Positions 26,350 through 35,469 of a DNA stretch of 64,000 bases are shown here, one piece after another. Under the pieces are notes generated by a model. The model was not told the origin of the DNA and did not search any database. It saw nothing but the letters and a program-made list of their open reading frames with translations. This stretch comes from Niastella soli (GTDB lineage: Bacteria; Bacteroidota; Bacteroidia; Chitinophagales; Chitinophagaceae): the NCBI RefSeq assembly GCF_017742245.1, contig NZ_JAGHKO010000001.1, forward strand, positions 587,061 through 651,060, read 5' to 3'. Both the position numbers and the translations under genes were made by a program. Position 1 is the stretch's first letter. Each line of letters opens with the position of its first letter.

Positions 26350-27747
26350 ATGGAATTCCGGATAGAAAAAGATACCATGGGAGAAGTGCAGGTACCTGCC
26401 GATGCTCTGTATGGTGCCCAAACGCAACGCAGTATTGACAACTTCAAAATTGCACAGGATATCAATAAAATGCCCAAAGAGATCATCCGGGCATTTGCGT
26501 ACCTGAAAAAAGCGGCCGCTATCACCAATTTCGAAGCTGGCGTTCTGCCCAAAGAAAAAAGCGATGTAATTGGCCAGGCTTGTGACGAAATTCTGGAAGG
26601 AAAACTGGATGCCTACTTCCCCCTGGTGGTTTGGCAAACCGGTTCCGGCACCCAAAGCAACATGAACGTAAATGAAGTAGTTGCTTATCGCGGACACATT
26701 ATAAAAGGTGGTAAACTGAGCGATAAAGAAAAATTCCTCCACCCGAACGACGATGTAAACAAATCGCAGTCTTCGAACGACACTTTCCCCACCGCCATGC
26801 ACATTGCGGCGTACAAAATACTGGTAGAAGTTACCATTCCGGGTATTGAAAAATTACGGAACACCCTGGCTGAAAAAAGCAAACAGTTCATGCACGTGGT
26901 AAAGATCGGCCGTACGCACTTTATGGATGCTACACCGCTTACCGTTGGTCAGGAGTTCAGTGGTTATGTATCTCAACTCGACCATGGCTTACGCGCTATT
27001 AAAAACACCCTGGCCCACCTGAGTGAACTGGCCCTGGGTGGTACTGCGGTAGGTACCGGTATCAACACCCCGCCTAATTATGCTGAAAATGTTGCCAAAC
27101 ACATTGCTTCCTTAACCGGATTGCCATTTGTAACGGCTGAAAATAAATTCGAGGCCCTGGCTGCTCATGATGCTATTGTGGAGGCCCACGGCGCTTTAAA
27201 AACTGTTGCGGTAAGCCTCATGAAAATAGCCAACGACATTCGTATGCTGTCTTCAGGCCCCCGCAGTGGCATTGGCGAACTGTTCATCCCCGATAACGAA
27301 CCCGGGTCTTCCATTATGCCTGGTAAAGTAAATCCCACGCAGTGCGAAGCATTGACCATGATCGCTGCACAGGTAATGGGGAACGATGTGGCTATTAGCA
27401 TTGGCGGCGCCAACGGTCACTTTGAGTTGAACGTATTCAAACCCGTAATGATCTATAACTTCCTGCACAGCGCCCGCCTCATTGGCGACGGCTGTGTAAG
27501 CTTTAATGATAAATGTGCCGTTGGTGTTGAACCTATTGAAGCCAATATTAAAAAGCACGTTGACAATTCCCTGATGCTGGTAACTTCCTTGAATACAAAG
27601 ATCGGTTACTATAAAGCGGCAGAAATTGCCCAGAAGGCTCATAAAGAAGGTACTACCTTAAAAGAAATGGCCGTAAAACTGGGGTATGTTACTCCCGAGC
27701 AATTTGACGAATGGGTTGTTCCGAAAGATATGGTGGGTAAGATATAA
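26350..27747 (+). CDS. fumC: Class II fumarate hydratase
   Basis: This TCA-cycle enzyme interconverts fumarate and L-malate. The 465-residue product has the class II fumarase layout: [16 protein letters not shown] start, [14 protein letters not shown], the substrate-binding [16 protein letters not shown] segment and the superfamily signature [11 protein letters not shown] (about 319-329), which holds the catalytic Ser loop. It is a cytoplasmic homotetramer by family. The ATG at 26350 lies just after the promoter. The stop codon overlaps the first arm of a four-arm repeat. Confidence 0.96.
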   Translation: MEFRIEKDTMGEVQVPADALYGAQTQRSIDNFKIAQDINKMPKEIIRAFAYLKKAAAITNFEAGVLPKEKSDVIGQACDEILEGKLDAYFPLVVWQTGSGTQSNMNVNEVVAYRGHIIKGGKLSDKEKFLHPNDDVNKSQSSNDTFPTAMHIAAYKILVEVTIPGIEKLRNTLAEKSKQFMHVVKIGRTHFMDATPLTVGQEFSGYVSQLDHGLRAIKNTLAHLSELALGGTAVGTGINTPPNYAENVAKHIASLTGLPFVTAENKFEALAAHDAIVEAHGALKTVAVSLMKIANDIRMLSSGPRSGIGELFIPDNEPGSSIMPGKVNPTQCEALTMIAAQVMGNDVAISIGGANGHFELNVFKPVMIYNFLHSARLIGDGCVSFNDKCAVGVEPIEANIKKHVDNSLMLVTSLNTKIGYYKAAEIAQKAHKEGTTLKEMAVKLGYVTPEQFDEWVVPKDMVGKI

Positions 27748-27896
27748 GACCTGTAAGGTCCATCACACGAGATTGAGTGATTATTAAGTTGGATTGGACC
27801 TGACAGGTCTTATTCAACTTAATTAAAACAAGACCTGTCAGGATCGCTTTAACTGACCGCGGGTTTAACACCCAATGGCGAACCTTACAGGTCTTG
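27746..27896. repeat. Four-arm AGACCTGTNAGG inverted-repeat cluster
   Basis: Arms: 1 at 27746-27761, 2 inverted at 27796-27811, 3 at 27830-27842, 4 inverted at 27883-27896. Arm 1 matches arm 4 perfectly and arm 2 matches arm 3 perfectly (A versus C variant), while 1-2 and 3-4 pair with one mismatch. Two alternative folds are therefore possible. Arm 1 overlaps the fumC stop codon. Confidence 0.75.
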
Positions 27897-27902
27897 TTTA
27901 TA

Positions 27903-27938
27903 AAAAAATGCCGAAGTAATTATACCTCGGCATTTTTT
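27903..27938. terminator. Bidirectional terminator, fumC side and lspA side
   Basis: AAAAAATGCCGA pairs perfectly with TCGGCATTTTTT around a 12-nt loop; A and T runs serve both strands. Confidence 0.8.
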
Positions 27939-27964
27939 ATTGTTGCAAATTCTTTATTTAGGTC

Positions 27965-28651
27965 CTATTGCCCACTATACACTTTCACGGTATCTTTTAA
28001 CTGGTCATCATTTTGCATGGTAACCGGTGCATCTTCTAACGGGCTCTTTTTGAAAAATCTTTTCTGGAAGATCAGTATGGCAATAACACCTACTGAAATA
28101 GAGGCATCAGCAATGTTAAAGATGGGCGAGAAAAAGGTGAAGCGCTCACCGCCCCAGAAGGGGATCCAGGAAGGTAATACTTTGTTATCGATGATAGGTG
28201 CATAGATCATGTCAACCACCTTACCATGTAAGAATCCGGCATAACCGCCACCAGCAGGGAACATATGCGCTAAACCCGAACCATCATTACTGCCGGAAAA
28301 TATCATTCCATAGAACATACTATCTATAAGATTACCCAGTGCACCGGCAAAGATCATGGCCACGCAAAGAATAAACCCACGATGGTATCTCTTTTGTACA
28401 ATGCCTTTAATGTAATACACCCCAAAGATCACCGCAATGAGCCTGAAAACTGTCAGTGCCAGTTTACCCCAGTCGCCACCAAACTTCCAACCCCAGGCCA
28501 TGCCTTCATTTTCTATAAAATAAAGCCTTAACGATCTGCCCAGCAAAAAGATCTGCTGACCATAATTCATGCTGGTTTTCACCCATATTTTTAAAGCCTG
28601 ATCGGCGATGATAATTCCCAGTATTACCAGGGCAACTGTTCTAATCTTCAC
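27965..28651 (-). CDS. lspA: Lipoprotein signal peptidase II
   Basis: LspA is an inner-membrane aspartic protease that cleaves the signal peptide of lipid-modified prolipoproteins before the lipobox Cys. The 228-residue protein has four membrane helices, the conserved GALGNLID (103-110), and the catalytic Asp pair in VVDM (Asp147) and FNIAD (Asp182). It is longer than the E. coli enzyme, with a Gly-rich insertion (about 120-140) and a polar C-terminal tail, as in other Bacteroidota. The start codon is GTG. A -7 box at 28671-28678 gives it its own promoter. Confidence 0.93.
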   Translation of the reverse strand: MKIRTVALVILGIIIADQALKIWVKTSMNYGQQIFLLGRSLRLYFIENEGMAWGWKFGGDWGKLALTVFRLIAVIFGVYYIKGIVQKRYHRGFILCVAMIFAGALGNLIDSMFYGMIFSGSNDGSGLAHMFPAGGGYAGFLHGKVVDMIYAPIIDNKVLPSWIPFWGGERFTFFSPIFNIADASISVGVIAILIFQKRFFKKSPLEDAPVTMQNDDQLKDTVKVYSGQ

Positions 28652-28670
28652 TATGCTAATTTTTAGTTTT

Positions 28671-28678
28671 CAAAGATA
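28671..28678 (-). promoter_or_regulatory. -7 element of lspA
   Basis: TATCTTTG on the minus strand, about 20 nt before the GTG start. Confidence 0.5.
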
Positions 28679-28718
28679 AGGTTTTATATGGTTGGGAAGG
28701 TCAGTAAATGATGAGGGG

Positions 28719-31211
28719 TTACTCCTCAAAATACACTCTTTTTACCCGTTGCGAAACACCGGCAAGCAGTTCATATGGAATGGTTTGTGCCCAATGTGCG
28801 ACTTGTTTTACCGGCAATTCGGTGCCAAAAACTATCACTTCGTCGCCTTCCTGAATATGTGAAATATTAGTTATGTCAATCATGGTCATATCCATGCACA
28901 CCGTTCCAATAACCGGCGCCAGCTGACCATTTACCAACATCTTACCGGCACCATTTCCCAACCGGCGCGGATATCCATCTGCATACCCTACACGCACAGT
29001 TGCAATACGGGTATCCCTGGTTACCAGCCCCCTACGGCCATAGCTTACCGTTTCTCCTTCCTTCAGCTCCTTGATCTGGGCAATGGTCGATTTCAGGGTA
29101 GAAACCTCCCGCAGATCCAGCCCTTCTTCCCCAAAACTGTCGCCACCATACAGGCCAATTCCCAGGCGCACCATATCCAGGTGCCATTGCGGATGGCGAA
29201 TAATACCAGCAGTATTCACCACATGTTTTATAAAGGGATAAGAAAGTACAGACTGCAACTGCCCTGCCATTTGAAGGTACAGCGCTCCTTGATGATCGGT
29301 ATAGGCATCATGTTGTGGATCTTCGCTGGAGGCCAGATGCGTGAACACCGATTGCACTTTAAAAACAGGTGAACGAAGCGAATCTATTACCAGCGGTAGT
29401 TCAGCCGTGGAAAAACCCAACCGGTTCATTCCTGTTTCCAGTTCAATATGTACGGGGAACTGCTGAATACCTTGTTTTTTAACAAATTCTTCAAACAATG
29501 ATAAAATGCTTGGCGAATACAGATCAGGCTCCAGGTTGTATTGCACCAGTACATCAAAGGTCGATTCCTCCGGGTTCATGACCATGATGGGCAGATTAAT
29601 ACCTGCCTTGCGCAGTTCAACTCCTTCATCGGCATACGCCACCGCCAGGTAATCGACCCGGTGGAATTGCAGTGCATTGGCAATTTCATAACTACCGCTG
29701 CCATACGAAAACGCCTTTACCATGGCCATAATACGTGTGGCTGGTTGTAACCGTTGCTGAAACTGTTTCAGGTTATGGGCAACGGCGGTAAGGTCTATCT
29801 CCAGTATTGTTTGGTGTACTTTCTGTTGCAACAGGCGGTCAATCTGTTCCAGCTCAAATATGCGGGCGCCCTTTAACAGGATGGTTTCATCCTTAAAGGA
29901 AATATGATGTAACTCTTTTATAAAAGCTTCTACCGACGAATAAAATGCCAGGTCAGGAATACCGGCCTGCAAAAAAACAGACTGGTGGTGGCAAATACGC
30001 TCACCTATCCCTATCAGGCGATTCACCTGCCGCTGTTGCAGTAAACGGGCCACCTCGGCATACAGGTCTTTTTCTGAACGGCCGCTTTGTAAAATATCTG
30101 AAAGAATGACGGTGCGCTTGCCATGTTGCTGTTGCTGACTTAAAAAATCAAGGGCAATGGTAAAGGAGCTGAGGTCAGAGCTGTAACTGTCGTTGATGAT
30201 AGAACAATTGTTCAATCCTTTTTTCAGTTCCAGCCGCATGGCCACCGGACCTAATTGTTGCATTTGCTGTACAATCACCTCCTGGGGCACCTGGAAGTGC
30301 AACAATACACACCAGCAATGAATAGCATTTTCTACCGAGGCGTTATCGGTGAATGGGATCACAATACTGATCTCCTGTTGCTGATAAGTGGCCGTAATGG
30401 AGGTGCGGTTGTCTTCTTTATAAACAGTTCGTATGTGCAGTACCGCTTCGCTCACCATGCTCCAGCTAAAGATCTCAAAGCGTTTGTTGTTGGGCAGCTG
30501 TTGCCATAAAGCCGCCACCCCGCTGTTGATCTCAGGATCGTCCTGGCAATAGATCAGTGTTTGTACATGCTTGAACAATTGCAGTTTCTCATTCACCTTT
30601 TGGTGCACATTTACAAAACCTTCGCTGTGCGCTTCCCCCACATTGGTAAAAATGCCAATGGTGGGTTGAATGATCTTTTGCAGCTGTTCCATTTCGCCGG
30701 GTTGCGAAATACCGGCTTCAAAAATGGCCAGTTCATGCTGCTCGTTCAGCGGCCAAACACTCAGCGGCACGCCTATTTGCGAGTTATAACTTTTGGGACT
30801 TCTAATAATCGTGTACCGGTCATCCAACAACTGGTTCAACCATTCTTTTACTATGGTTTTTCCATTACTCCCCGTAATACCTATTACCGGCAGGTTGAAT
30901 TGCTTGCGATGCCAGGTCACCAGGTTTTGCAACGCCTGCAGGGGATCGTTCACCAGGATGATATTGGCCTCGGCCAGTTTGCTGAGGTCCACGGGATCGC
31001 TCACTACAAAATTGCGAACACCCTTTTCATACAACTGGGTAATAAAGGAATGCCCATCGCGGCGTGGCCCTTTCAATGCAAAGAACAAAGAAGTTTGCGG
31101 AAATATCAGCTTACGGCTATCGATCAGCAGTTGCTCAATTAAAGCATCGTCGTGCTGAACAAGCCACTTCCCTTTTATAATGGAAGCAATATTGTCGATA
31201 AAATATTTCAC
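28719..31211 (-). CDS. Bifunctional MurF ligase / alanine racemase
   Basis: This 830-residue fusion makes cell-wall precursors. The N-terminal part (about 1-455) is UDP-MurNAc-tripeptide:D-Ala-D-Ala ligase with the ATP loop GITGSNGKT (111-119). The C-terminal part (about 468-830) is a PLP alanine racemase with the Lys motif MVKAFSYG near residue 499 and a C-terminal YPRRLGNG/GTVCMDM segment. Joining D-Ala production to its use is a known arrangement in Bacteroidota. The start is GTG at 31211, 13 nt after terC, so the two may be cotranscribed. All main motifs are present. Confidence 0.94.
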   Translation of the reverse strand: MKYFIDNIASIIKGKWLVQHDDALIEQLLIDSRKLIFPQTSLFFALKGPRRDGHSFITQLYEKGVRNFVVSDPVDLSKLAEANIILVNDPLQALQNLVTWHRKQFNLPVIGITGSNGKTIVKEWLNQLLDDRYTIIRSPKSYNSQIGVPLSVWPLNEQHELAIFEAGISQPGEMEQLQKIIQPTIGIFTNVGEAHSEGFVNVHQKVNEKLQLFKHVQTLIYCQDDPEINSGVAALWQQLPNNKRFEIFSWSMVSEAVLHIRTVYKEDNRTSITATYQQQEISIVIPFTDNASVENAIHCWCVLLHFQVPQEVIVQQMQQLGPVAMRLELKKGLNNCSIINDSYSSDLSSFTIALDFLSQQQQHGKRTVILSDILQSGRSEKDLYAEVARLLQQRQVNRLIGIGERICHHQSVFLQAGIPDLAFYSSVEAFIKELHHISFKDETILLKGARIFELEQIDRLLQQKVHQTILEIDLTAVAHNLKQFQQRLQPATRIMAMVKAFSYGSGSYEIANALQFHRVDYLAVAYADEGVELRKAGINLPIMVMNPEESTFDVLVQYNLEPDLYSPSILSLFEEFVKKQGIQQFPVHIELETGMNRLGFSTAELPLVIDSLRSPVFKVQSVFTHLASSEDPQHDAYTDHQGALYLQMAGQLQSVLSYPFIKHVVNTAGIIRHPQWHLDMVRLGIGLYGGDSFGEEGLDLREVSTLKSTIAQIKELKEGETVSYGRRGLVTRDTRIATVRVGYADGYPRRLGNGAGKMLVNGQLAPVIGTVCMDMTMIDITNISHIQEGDEVIVFGTELPVKQVAHWAQTIPYELLAGVSQRVKRVYFEE

Positions 31212-31224
31212 CCGGTTAATTTGA

Positions 31225-32196
31225 TCAGTGAATTTCCCGGTCTATTCCGGCATCGTTGTCTTTATTTCCATTGGTACGATTGCTTACTGTTACGGAATAT
31301 ACAATTGAGGCTAGGATACAAATTACGATCACCAGTAGAGAAATATATACAGGGATCTCAACATGAAAATATTCTACCAGCATCTTCAACCCTATAAATA
31401 CGAGTACAATGGCAATTCCCTGTTGTAAATGGCCAAATTTATTGGCAGCACCTTTCAACAAAAAGAACAGGGAGCGTAAACCCAGTACGGCAAATATGTT
31501 GGAAGTATAAATTACCAGCGCATCATTGGGCGCAATGGCAAATACTGCGGGAATGGAGTCCAGTGCAAAAACGATATCGGTGGTGGCCAGCATAATTACC
31601 ACAACAAATAAACTGGTGTAGAACTTTTTACCGTCCACCGTTATTTTCCATTTCCCATCCCCATCGCTTGTAGTTAAAGGCAGCGCACGCTTCATTAACT
31701 TGTACACCCGGTTATTTTCCAGATCACCGGAATCCTCATCATGTTTTGTTCTGAACATGGTAATACCGGTGTATATCAGAATAGCGCCGAAAATGTACAG
31801 GATCCATTGGAATTGCTGTACCAGTCCAATCCCTATTGCTATAAATATAATTCTGAAAAGGATGGCCATCATGATACCAATCAGCAGTACCCGTGCATAG
31901 AATTTCTCTTTTACCTTAAAAAAGCTGAAAATGAGGATGAACACGAAGATATTATCAATACTTAGCGACCACTCCATTAAATAAGCGCTGAGGTATTTAA
32001 TGGCTCTTTCATGGCCGTTCTCATACCAGATAAATCCAAAGAAAACCAAGGCCAGCGATACCCAAAAGGCAGTCTGCCACAAGGCTTTATTAATTGTAAT
32101 ATGAGAGGATTTTTTACTTAGTAATCCAAGGTCAAACGCCAATGCGAGTATCAATAAACTACCAAATGCTAAAAACGTGATCTGTTCAGTGGTCAT
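31225..32196 (-). CDS. TerC/Alx-family membrane protein
   Basis: This 323-residue inner-membrane protein has about nine helices and the family's acidic membrane motifs SLSIDNIFVF (about 77-86) and IVFALDSIPAVFAI (about 208-221). TerC/Alx proteins are linked to metal export, notably manganese, and tellurite resistance. A charged loop separates the two halves. It is 13 nt upstream of murF-alr on the same strand. A -7 box lies at 32216-32223. Metal specificity cannot be read. Confidence 0.92.
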   Translation of the reverse strand: MTTEQITFLAFGSLLILALAFDLGLLSKKSSHITINKALWQTAFWVSLALVFFGFIWYENGHERAIKYLSAYLMEWSLSIDNIFVFILIFSFFKVKEKFYARVLLIGIMMAILFRIIFIAIGIGLVQQFQWILYIFGAILIYTGITMFRTKHDEDSGDLENNRVYKLMKRALPLTTSDGDGKWKITVDGKKFYTSLFVVVIMLATTDIVFALDSIPAVFAIAPNDALVIYTSNIFAVLGLRSLFFLLKGAANKFGHLQQGIAIVLVFIGLKMLVEYFHVEIPVYISLLVIVICILASIVYSVTVSNRTNGNKDNDAGIDREIH

Positions 32197-32215
32197 GTCT
32201 AAATTAAATGGTTGG

Positions 32216-32223
32216 CAAAGATA
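32216..32223 (-). promoter_or_regulatory. -7 element of the terC gene
   Basis: TATCTTTG on the minus strand, 19 nt before the ATG. Confidence 0.5.
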
Positions 32224-32230
32224 AGTTTAA

Positions 32231-32258
32231 GTTTGTGGTTTCTGGTTTGTAGTTTGTT
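32231..32258 (+). repeat. Heptamer array GTTTGTN, four units
   Basis: Units GTTTGTG, GTTTCTG, GTTTGTA, GTTTGTT in exact 7-bp phase. Its inverted partner is at 32354-32381. Confidence 0.75.
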
Positions 32259-32353
32259 GTTGAACTCGCTAACTTCGGAATAACCACACTAAAAACAGAT
32301 TTCCTGAGTTTCAGAAAGCCTGCAACTAATAAGACCTCTAAAAATGAAATAAC

Positions 32354-32381
32354 CACAAACAAAAAACAACATACCACAAAC
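32354..32381 (+). repeat. Heptamer array CACAAAC type, inverted partner
   Basis: Units CACAAAC, AAAAAAC, AACATAC, CACAAAC in 7-bp phase. AAGTTTGTGGT (32229-32239) and ACCACAAACTT (32373-32383) are perfect inverted copies. The array ends 3 nt before the gldG stop codon, which is at 32384-32386 on the minus strand. Confidence 0.75.
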
Positions 32382-32383
32382 TT

Positions 32384-34087
32384 CTATACTTGATACTTCC
32401 TCTTTCTTACAGCCTGATAAACAATCCCAAAAAGTAGCACTAAAATTACCGGCACACCAATGTTCATCAACTGCCATTGCGTGCGGTCTTCTTCTGTTTT
32501 TTTGGTGTCAAGCAGGCGGAGCGCAAAATCTTTTCCCCGGGTTTCCAGGATGTTCGTTGAATCGGTCAGGTATTGCACACAGTTGAGGAAAAAATCTTTA
32601 TTGGCGTACTGATTATGGGTAAACTGGTTGTACCCCATAGGCAGTGGTCCTTCATTTTGTGTTACTACATTGGCTACAATATCGGCATCGCTCACTACGA
32701 TCATTTTTCCATCTTTTTCCGGAGCGGCCCTGAATGGCTGATCGTACACCCCAGCCAGGGTATCCAGTTCACCGGTTGATAAACGGTTGGTGTAAAGAGA
32801 GGAGAACCTTCCTTCAAGCAGCACAGCCACAGGGATGAACGATTGGTTAAATGTTTTCAGATCATCTTCCGTTTTTATACTGTTCAGCGTTACAATGGCC
32901 GGCGTACTGATAATACGGGAGCTTTCCGAGGTGGCCAACAAGATCGTTTTTTTGATGTTATTTTTTATTGTATCGATCGAGTTGGGAAATAAACTTAATA
33001 CATTATCCAGGTTCTTGGCAATGGGATGGCCCGAATAAGATGATAAGGTTGGGAAATAGGGCCAGGCCACCAGCTGCATTTGTGGCTGATTGCCATAATT
33101 GCCCACCACCAGGGGTATTTTATCGCATTGCAGGTCCTGCACCAGGTCGCCATTGATACGTACGCCGTATTTGAACAACTGGTCATCCAGGTTCAGGTTG
33201 CGGTCATAGGCTACAAAATCACTGTGCGAACGCATAAGGCTGTCCATTTCAGCATACAGCCTGTCAATGAGCCAGATCACCTTACCGCCATGCATGATGT
33301 ACTGATCGATCTTCAGCTTTTGTTTATTGGTAAATGGCAGGGTAGGTTTTACGATCACCAGGGCATCAAACATGTGGGGAATAACCGGTACGCTGTCGAT
33401 AGGCACAAATCCAAAGCCGTATTCCGCGCGCAGTGTATGCTCTATGAGGTCGTATACGTTGTAATTAAGCGGTTCGCCGTTGCCAACCAGGTACCCGACG
33501 AATGGTACGGTATCGGCCGTGATCCTTTGAATAGAGCGGGCCAGTTTATATTCCAGTAACGCCTCGGCGTTATTCAGGGATTGTACCCCTCCCGTCATAT
33601 CCTGCCCCTGAAGCAGGTCAATGGCCATTTCACGGTTTCTATATTGAACCAGGGCGCCGGGGTATACCAGGCGCTCTTCCTGGGCTTCACCGGCTTTCGC
33701 TTTTACTTTTATGTTAGTAGGTCTCAGGCCCAGGCTGTCTAAATGCAATTGAAAATGCTGTTTGGCCGTATCGTTCAGGCCTTCACCGGCTTTCTCAAAT
33801 TTGAATTGAATATTGCTGCCAGCCAGTTCTTTAAACTCCTGCAACATTTCCTTGGTGCTGTTGGAAAGTTTTTTGAACCCGGCAGGCATATCGCCGGTAA
33901 GTAATACGGTGATGGAAACTTTATCGTGTAAGCCTTTTACCAGATTTATGGTAGCAGGTGACAGAGTATATCTTTTTTCCTGAGTAAGGTCAACGCGGGT
34001 ATGCACTACTGATGCCAGGTAATTAATACCCAACAGTACGATCAGCAACAACAACCACCATCCTTTTGAAGCCAGTATTTTGTTCAT
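32384..34087 (-). CDS. gldG: Gliding motility ABC transporter substrate-binding-like protein GldG
   Basis: This 567-residue protein has an N-terminal membrane helix (about 10-27), a large periplasmic part of the ABC auxiliary type with VKGLHDKVSITVLLTGDMP near the start, and a C-terminal membrane helix followed by a basic tail (VRKRKYQV). This is the GldG layout. In Flavobacterium johnsoniae GldA, GldF and GldG form an ABC system needed for gliding. It follows gldF by 14 nt, so they form an operon. The ATPase gldA is not in the window. Gliding and T9SS cargo genes in the same window fit together. Confidence 0.9.
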   Translation of the reverse strand: MNKILASKGWWLLLLIVLLGINYLASVVHTRVDLTQEKRYTLSPATINLVKGLHDKVSITVLLTGDMPAGFKKLSNSTKEMLQEFKELAGSNIQFKFEKAGEGLNDTAKQHFQLHLDSLGLRPTNIKVKAKAGEAQEERLVYPGALVQYRNREMAIDLLQGQDMTGGVQSLNNAEALLEYKLARSIQRITADTVPFVGYLVGNGEPLNYNVYDLIEHTLRAEYGFGFVPIDSVPVIPHMFDALVIVKPTLPFTNKQKLKIDQYIMHGGKVIWLIDRLYAEMDSLMRSHSDFVAYDRNLNLDDQLFKYGVRINGDLVQDLQCDKIPLVVGNYGNQPQMQLVAWPYFPTLSSYSGHPIAKNLDNVLSLFPNSIDTIKNNIKKTILLATSESSRIISTPAIVTLNSIKTEDDLKTFNQSFIPVAVLLEGRFSSLYTNRLSTGELDTLAGVYDQPFRAAPEKDGKMIVVSDADIVANVVTQNEGPLPMGYNQFTHNQYANKDFFLNCVQYLTDSTNILETRGKDFALRLLDTKKTEEDRTQWQLMNIGVPVILVLLFGIVYQAVRKRKYQV

Positions 34088-34101
34088 GGTGTATTTCCGG
34101 G

Positions 34102-34827
34102 TTATCGTTTCAACAAATTGCGATTGGTAAAGATCAAAAAGAACAGAATGATGCTGAGAAAATAAATAATGTCGCGGCTGTCAACCACTCCCCTGCTTAC
34201 GCTGCGGTAATGGAAATCGATGCCCAGCATTTCAACGTAATAATCGGCTCCCGATTGTAATGCCGGAATACGGCTAATGGCATTGAACCCGCTGTATAAT
34301 ACAAAACAAAGAAAGGCCGCTGCAATAAACGCCACTACGGCATTATTGGTAAAACTGCTACAGGCAATTCCGATGGCCACAAATACGCCGGCCAGAAATA
34401 CAAGCCCTACATAGGAACCAATGGTCCCACCCATATCGATACCACCACCGGTTGCAGCCAGTTGCTGCACACTGATGGGATATATTATGGTGGGGATCAA
34501 TGCAATGATCACTACGCCCAGAGCTCCGAAATATTTACCCACAACCAGTTGCCAGCGGCTAAGCGGTTTGGTTTGCAATATTTCGAATGTGCCGCCTTTG
34601 AATTCGTCGGCAAAACTGCGCATGGTAATTGCAGGTATTAACAATAACAATATCCAGGGTGCCAGCTCAAAAAATTTATCAAGGGTGGCGAACCCGTAAT
34701 CGAGAATATTGGTATCGGGAAATACAAACAGGAACAGACCATTCAATAATAAGAATACAACGATGGCAATGTAGCCGGTCAGGCTGCTGAAAAACTGCCG
34801 GAATTCTTTTTTACAAACTGACCACAT
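34102..34827 (-). CDS. gldF: Gliding motility ABC transporter permease GldF
   Basis: This 241-residue ABC-2 type permease has six hydrophobic helices. It begins MWSVCKKEFRQFFSSLTGYI, typical of GldF, and has the AITMRSFADEFKGGTFEILQTKPLS segment of this family. With GldG and the ATPase GldA it forms the gliding ABC transporter. The frame extends to 34860, but ATG 34827 matches the family start. It is the first gene of the gldFG pair. Confidence 0.92.
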   Translation of the reverse strand: MWSVCKKEFRQFFSSLTGYIAIVVFLLLNGLFLFVFPDTNILDYGFATLDKFFELAPWILLLLIPAITMRSFADEFKGGTFEILQTKPLSRWQLVVGKYFGALGVVIIALIPTIIYPISVQQLAATGGGIDMGGTIGSYVGLVFLAGVFVAIGIACSSFTNNAVVAFIAAAFLCFVLYSGFNAISRIPALQSGADYYVEMLGIDFHYRSVSRGVVDSRDIIYFLSIILFFLIFTNRNLLKR

Positions 34828-34932
34828 GGAGCGAAAATAAGTGATTATAAGTATATGCAAATAAAAGATGCCGCCCTATGACGCACGATTCAGCAATTTT
34901 ATTATATTGCGTGTACTCTTTTTATCCATCCA

Positions 34933-35033
34933 ATGAAAAATAGATACATCCGGTTACTGTCTATTTCTGTTCAATCATAAAATAGCCGAAACCTACTGCA
35001 TAAAAAGTCCCCCTGAAAACACGGGGGATTTTT
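34933..35033 (+). ncRNA. Possible short transcript with a 15-codon ORF and terminator
   Basis: An ATG at 34933 opens a 15-residue frame (MKNRYIRLLSISVQS) ending at 34980. It is followed by the stem TCCCCC/GGGGGA (35008-35013 with 35023-35028) and a TTTTTATTTT tail. No gene follows on this strand, so this is not a leader for a downstream gene. It may encode a micropeptide or be a small RNA. The promoter is not clear. Confidence 0.35.
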
Positions 35034-35040
35034 ATTTTCC
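35008..35040 (+). terminator. Terminator of the short transcript
   Basis: Six-bp G-C stem with a 9-nt loop and T-rich tail. Confidence 0.65.
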
Positions 35041-35257
35041 CCTCTCCCACCCAGCCTCCTAAACAGCGCCCAAAGTTTGGCAAATTTTTCTACTTAATTA
35101 TTAAAGAGAAGCGGCTCCGTCAACGTATTAGCCTGCCAACCTGTTTACTTGCTTACTCCAACCGGTCAACGATTCAACTGGACTACTCATCATCTTTTCA
35201 ACGCATTTACCAGCTGAAAACACCTTTTCAGAACTATCTCTACTTCAGGTCAATAGA

Positions 35258-35339
35258 ATAGATATCCCGTATATATCCCGTATATATCCCCTAGATATAC
35301 CGGAGATGTCCCGTCCCTATATAGATGCGGGATATCTAT
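35258..35339. repeat. 11-bp-period tandem array inside an inverted repeat
   Basis: Units at 35263-35317 in exact 11-bp phase: TATCCCGTATA, TATCCCGTATA, TATCCCCTAGA, TATACCGGAGA, TGTCCCGTCCC. The array is bounded by ATAGATATCCCG (35258-35269) and its perfect inverse CGGGATATCTAT (35328-35339). Confidence 0.75.
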
Positions 35340-35469
35340 AGATCATCTGCAGAAAATAAGGAAGATAAATGCAAGAATTTAGAGAACTGGCATCCATACA
35401 GACATGAAAAAGCCCTGCTTCTGAACAGGAGCAGGGCTAGTATCTTTATGAACTATTTATCAATTCAGC

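Larger units (their letters stand above)
34828..35469 (+). other. 642-bp gene-poor gap between gldF and the IscA-like gene
   Basis: Contents: a 15-codon reading frame and terminator (34933-35033), 8-mer-like YCAACNGG words around 35115-35185, an 11-bp-period array (35263-35317) inside a 12-bp inverted repeat, and a GCCCTGCT...AGCAGGGC hairpin near 35409-35438 (ACCCTGCTCC-type on the minus strand) that may terminate the IscA transcript. Confidence 0.55.

Noticed and set aside
28719-31211. MurF-alanine racemase fusion as a novelty.
   Set aside because: This fusion is a known feature of Bacteroidota, so it is annotated but not scored as new.
35263-35317. The short periodic array as a CRISPR.
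   Set aside because: Units are 11 bp, degenerate and without spacers, and no cas genes are present.
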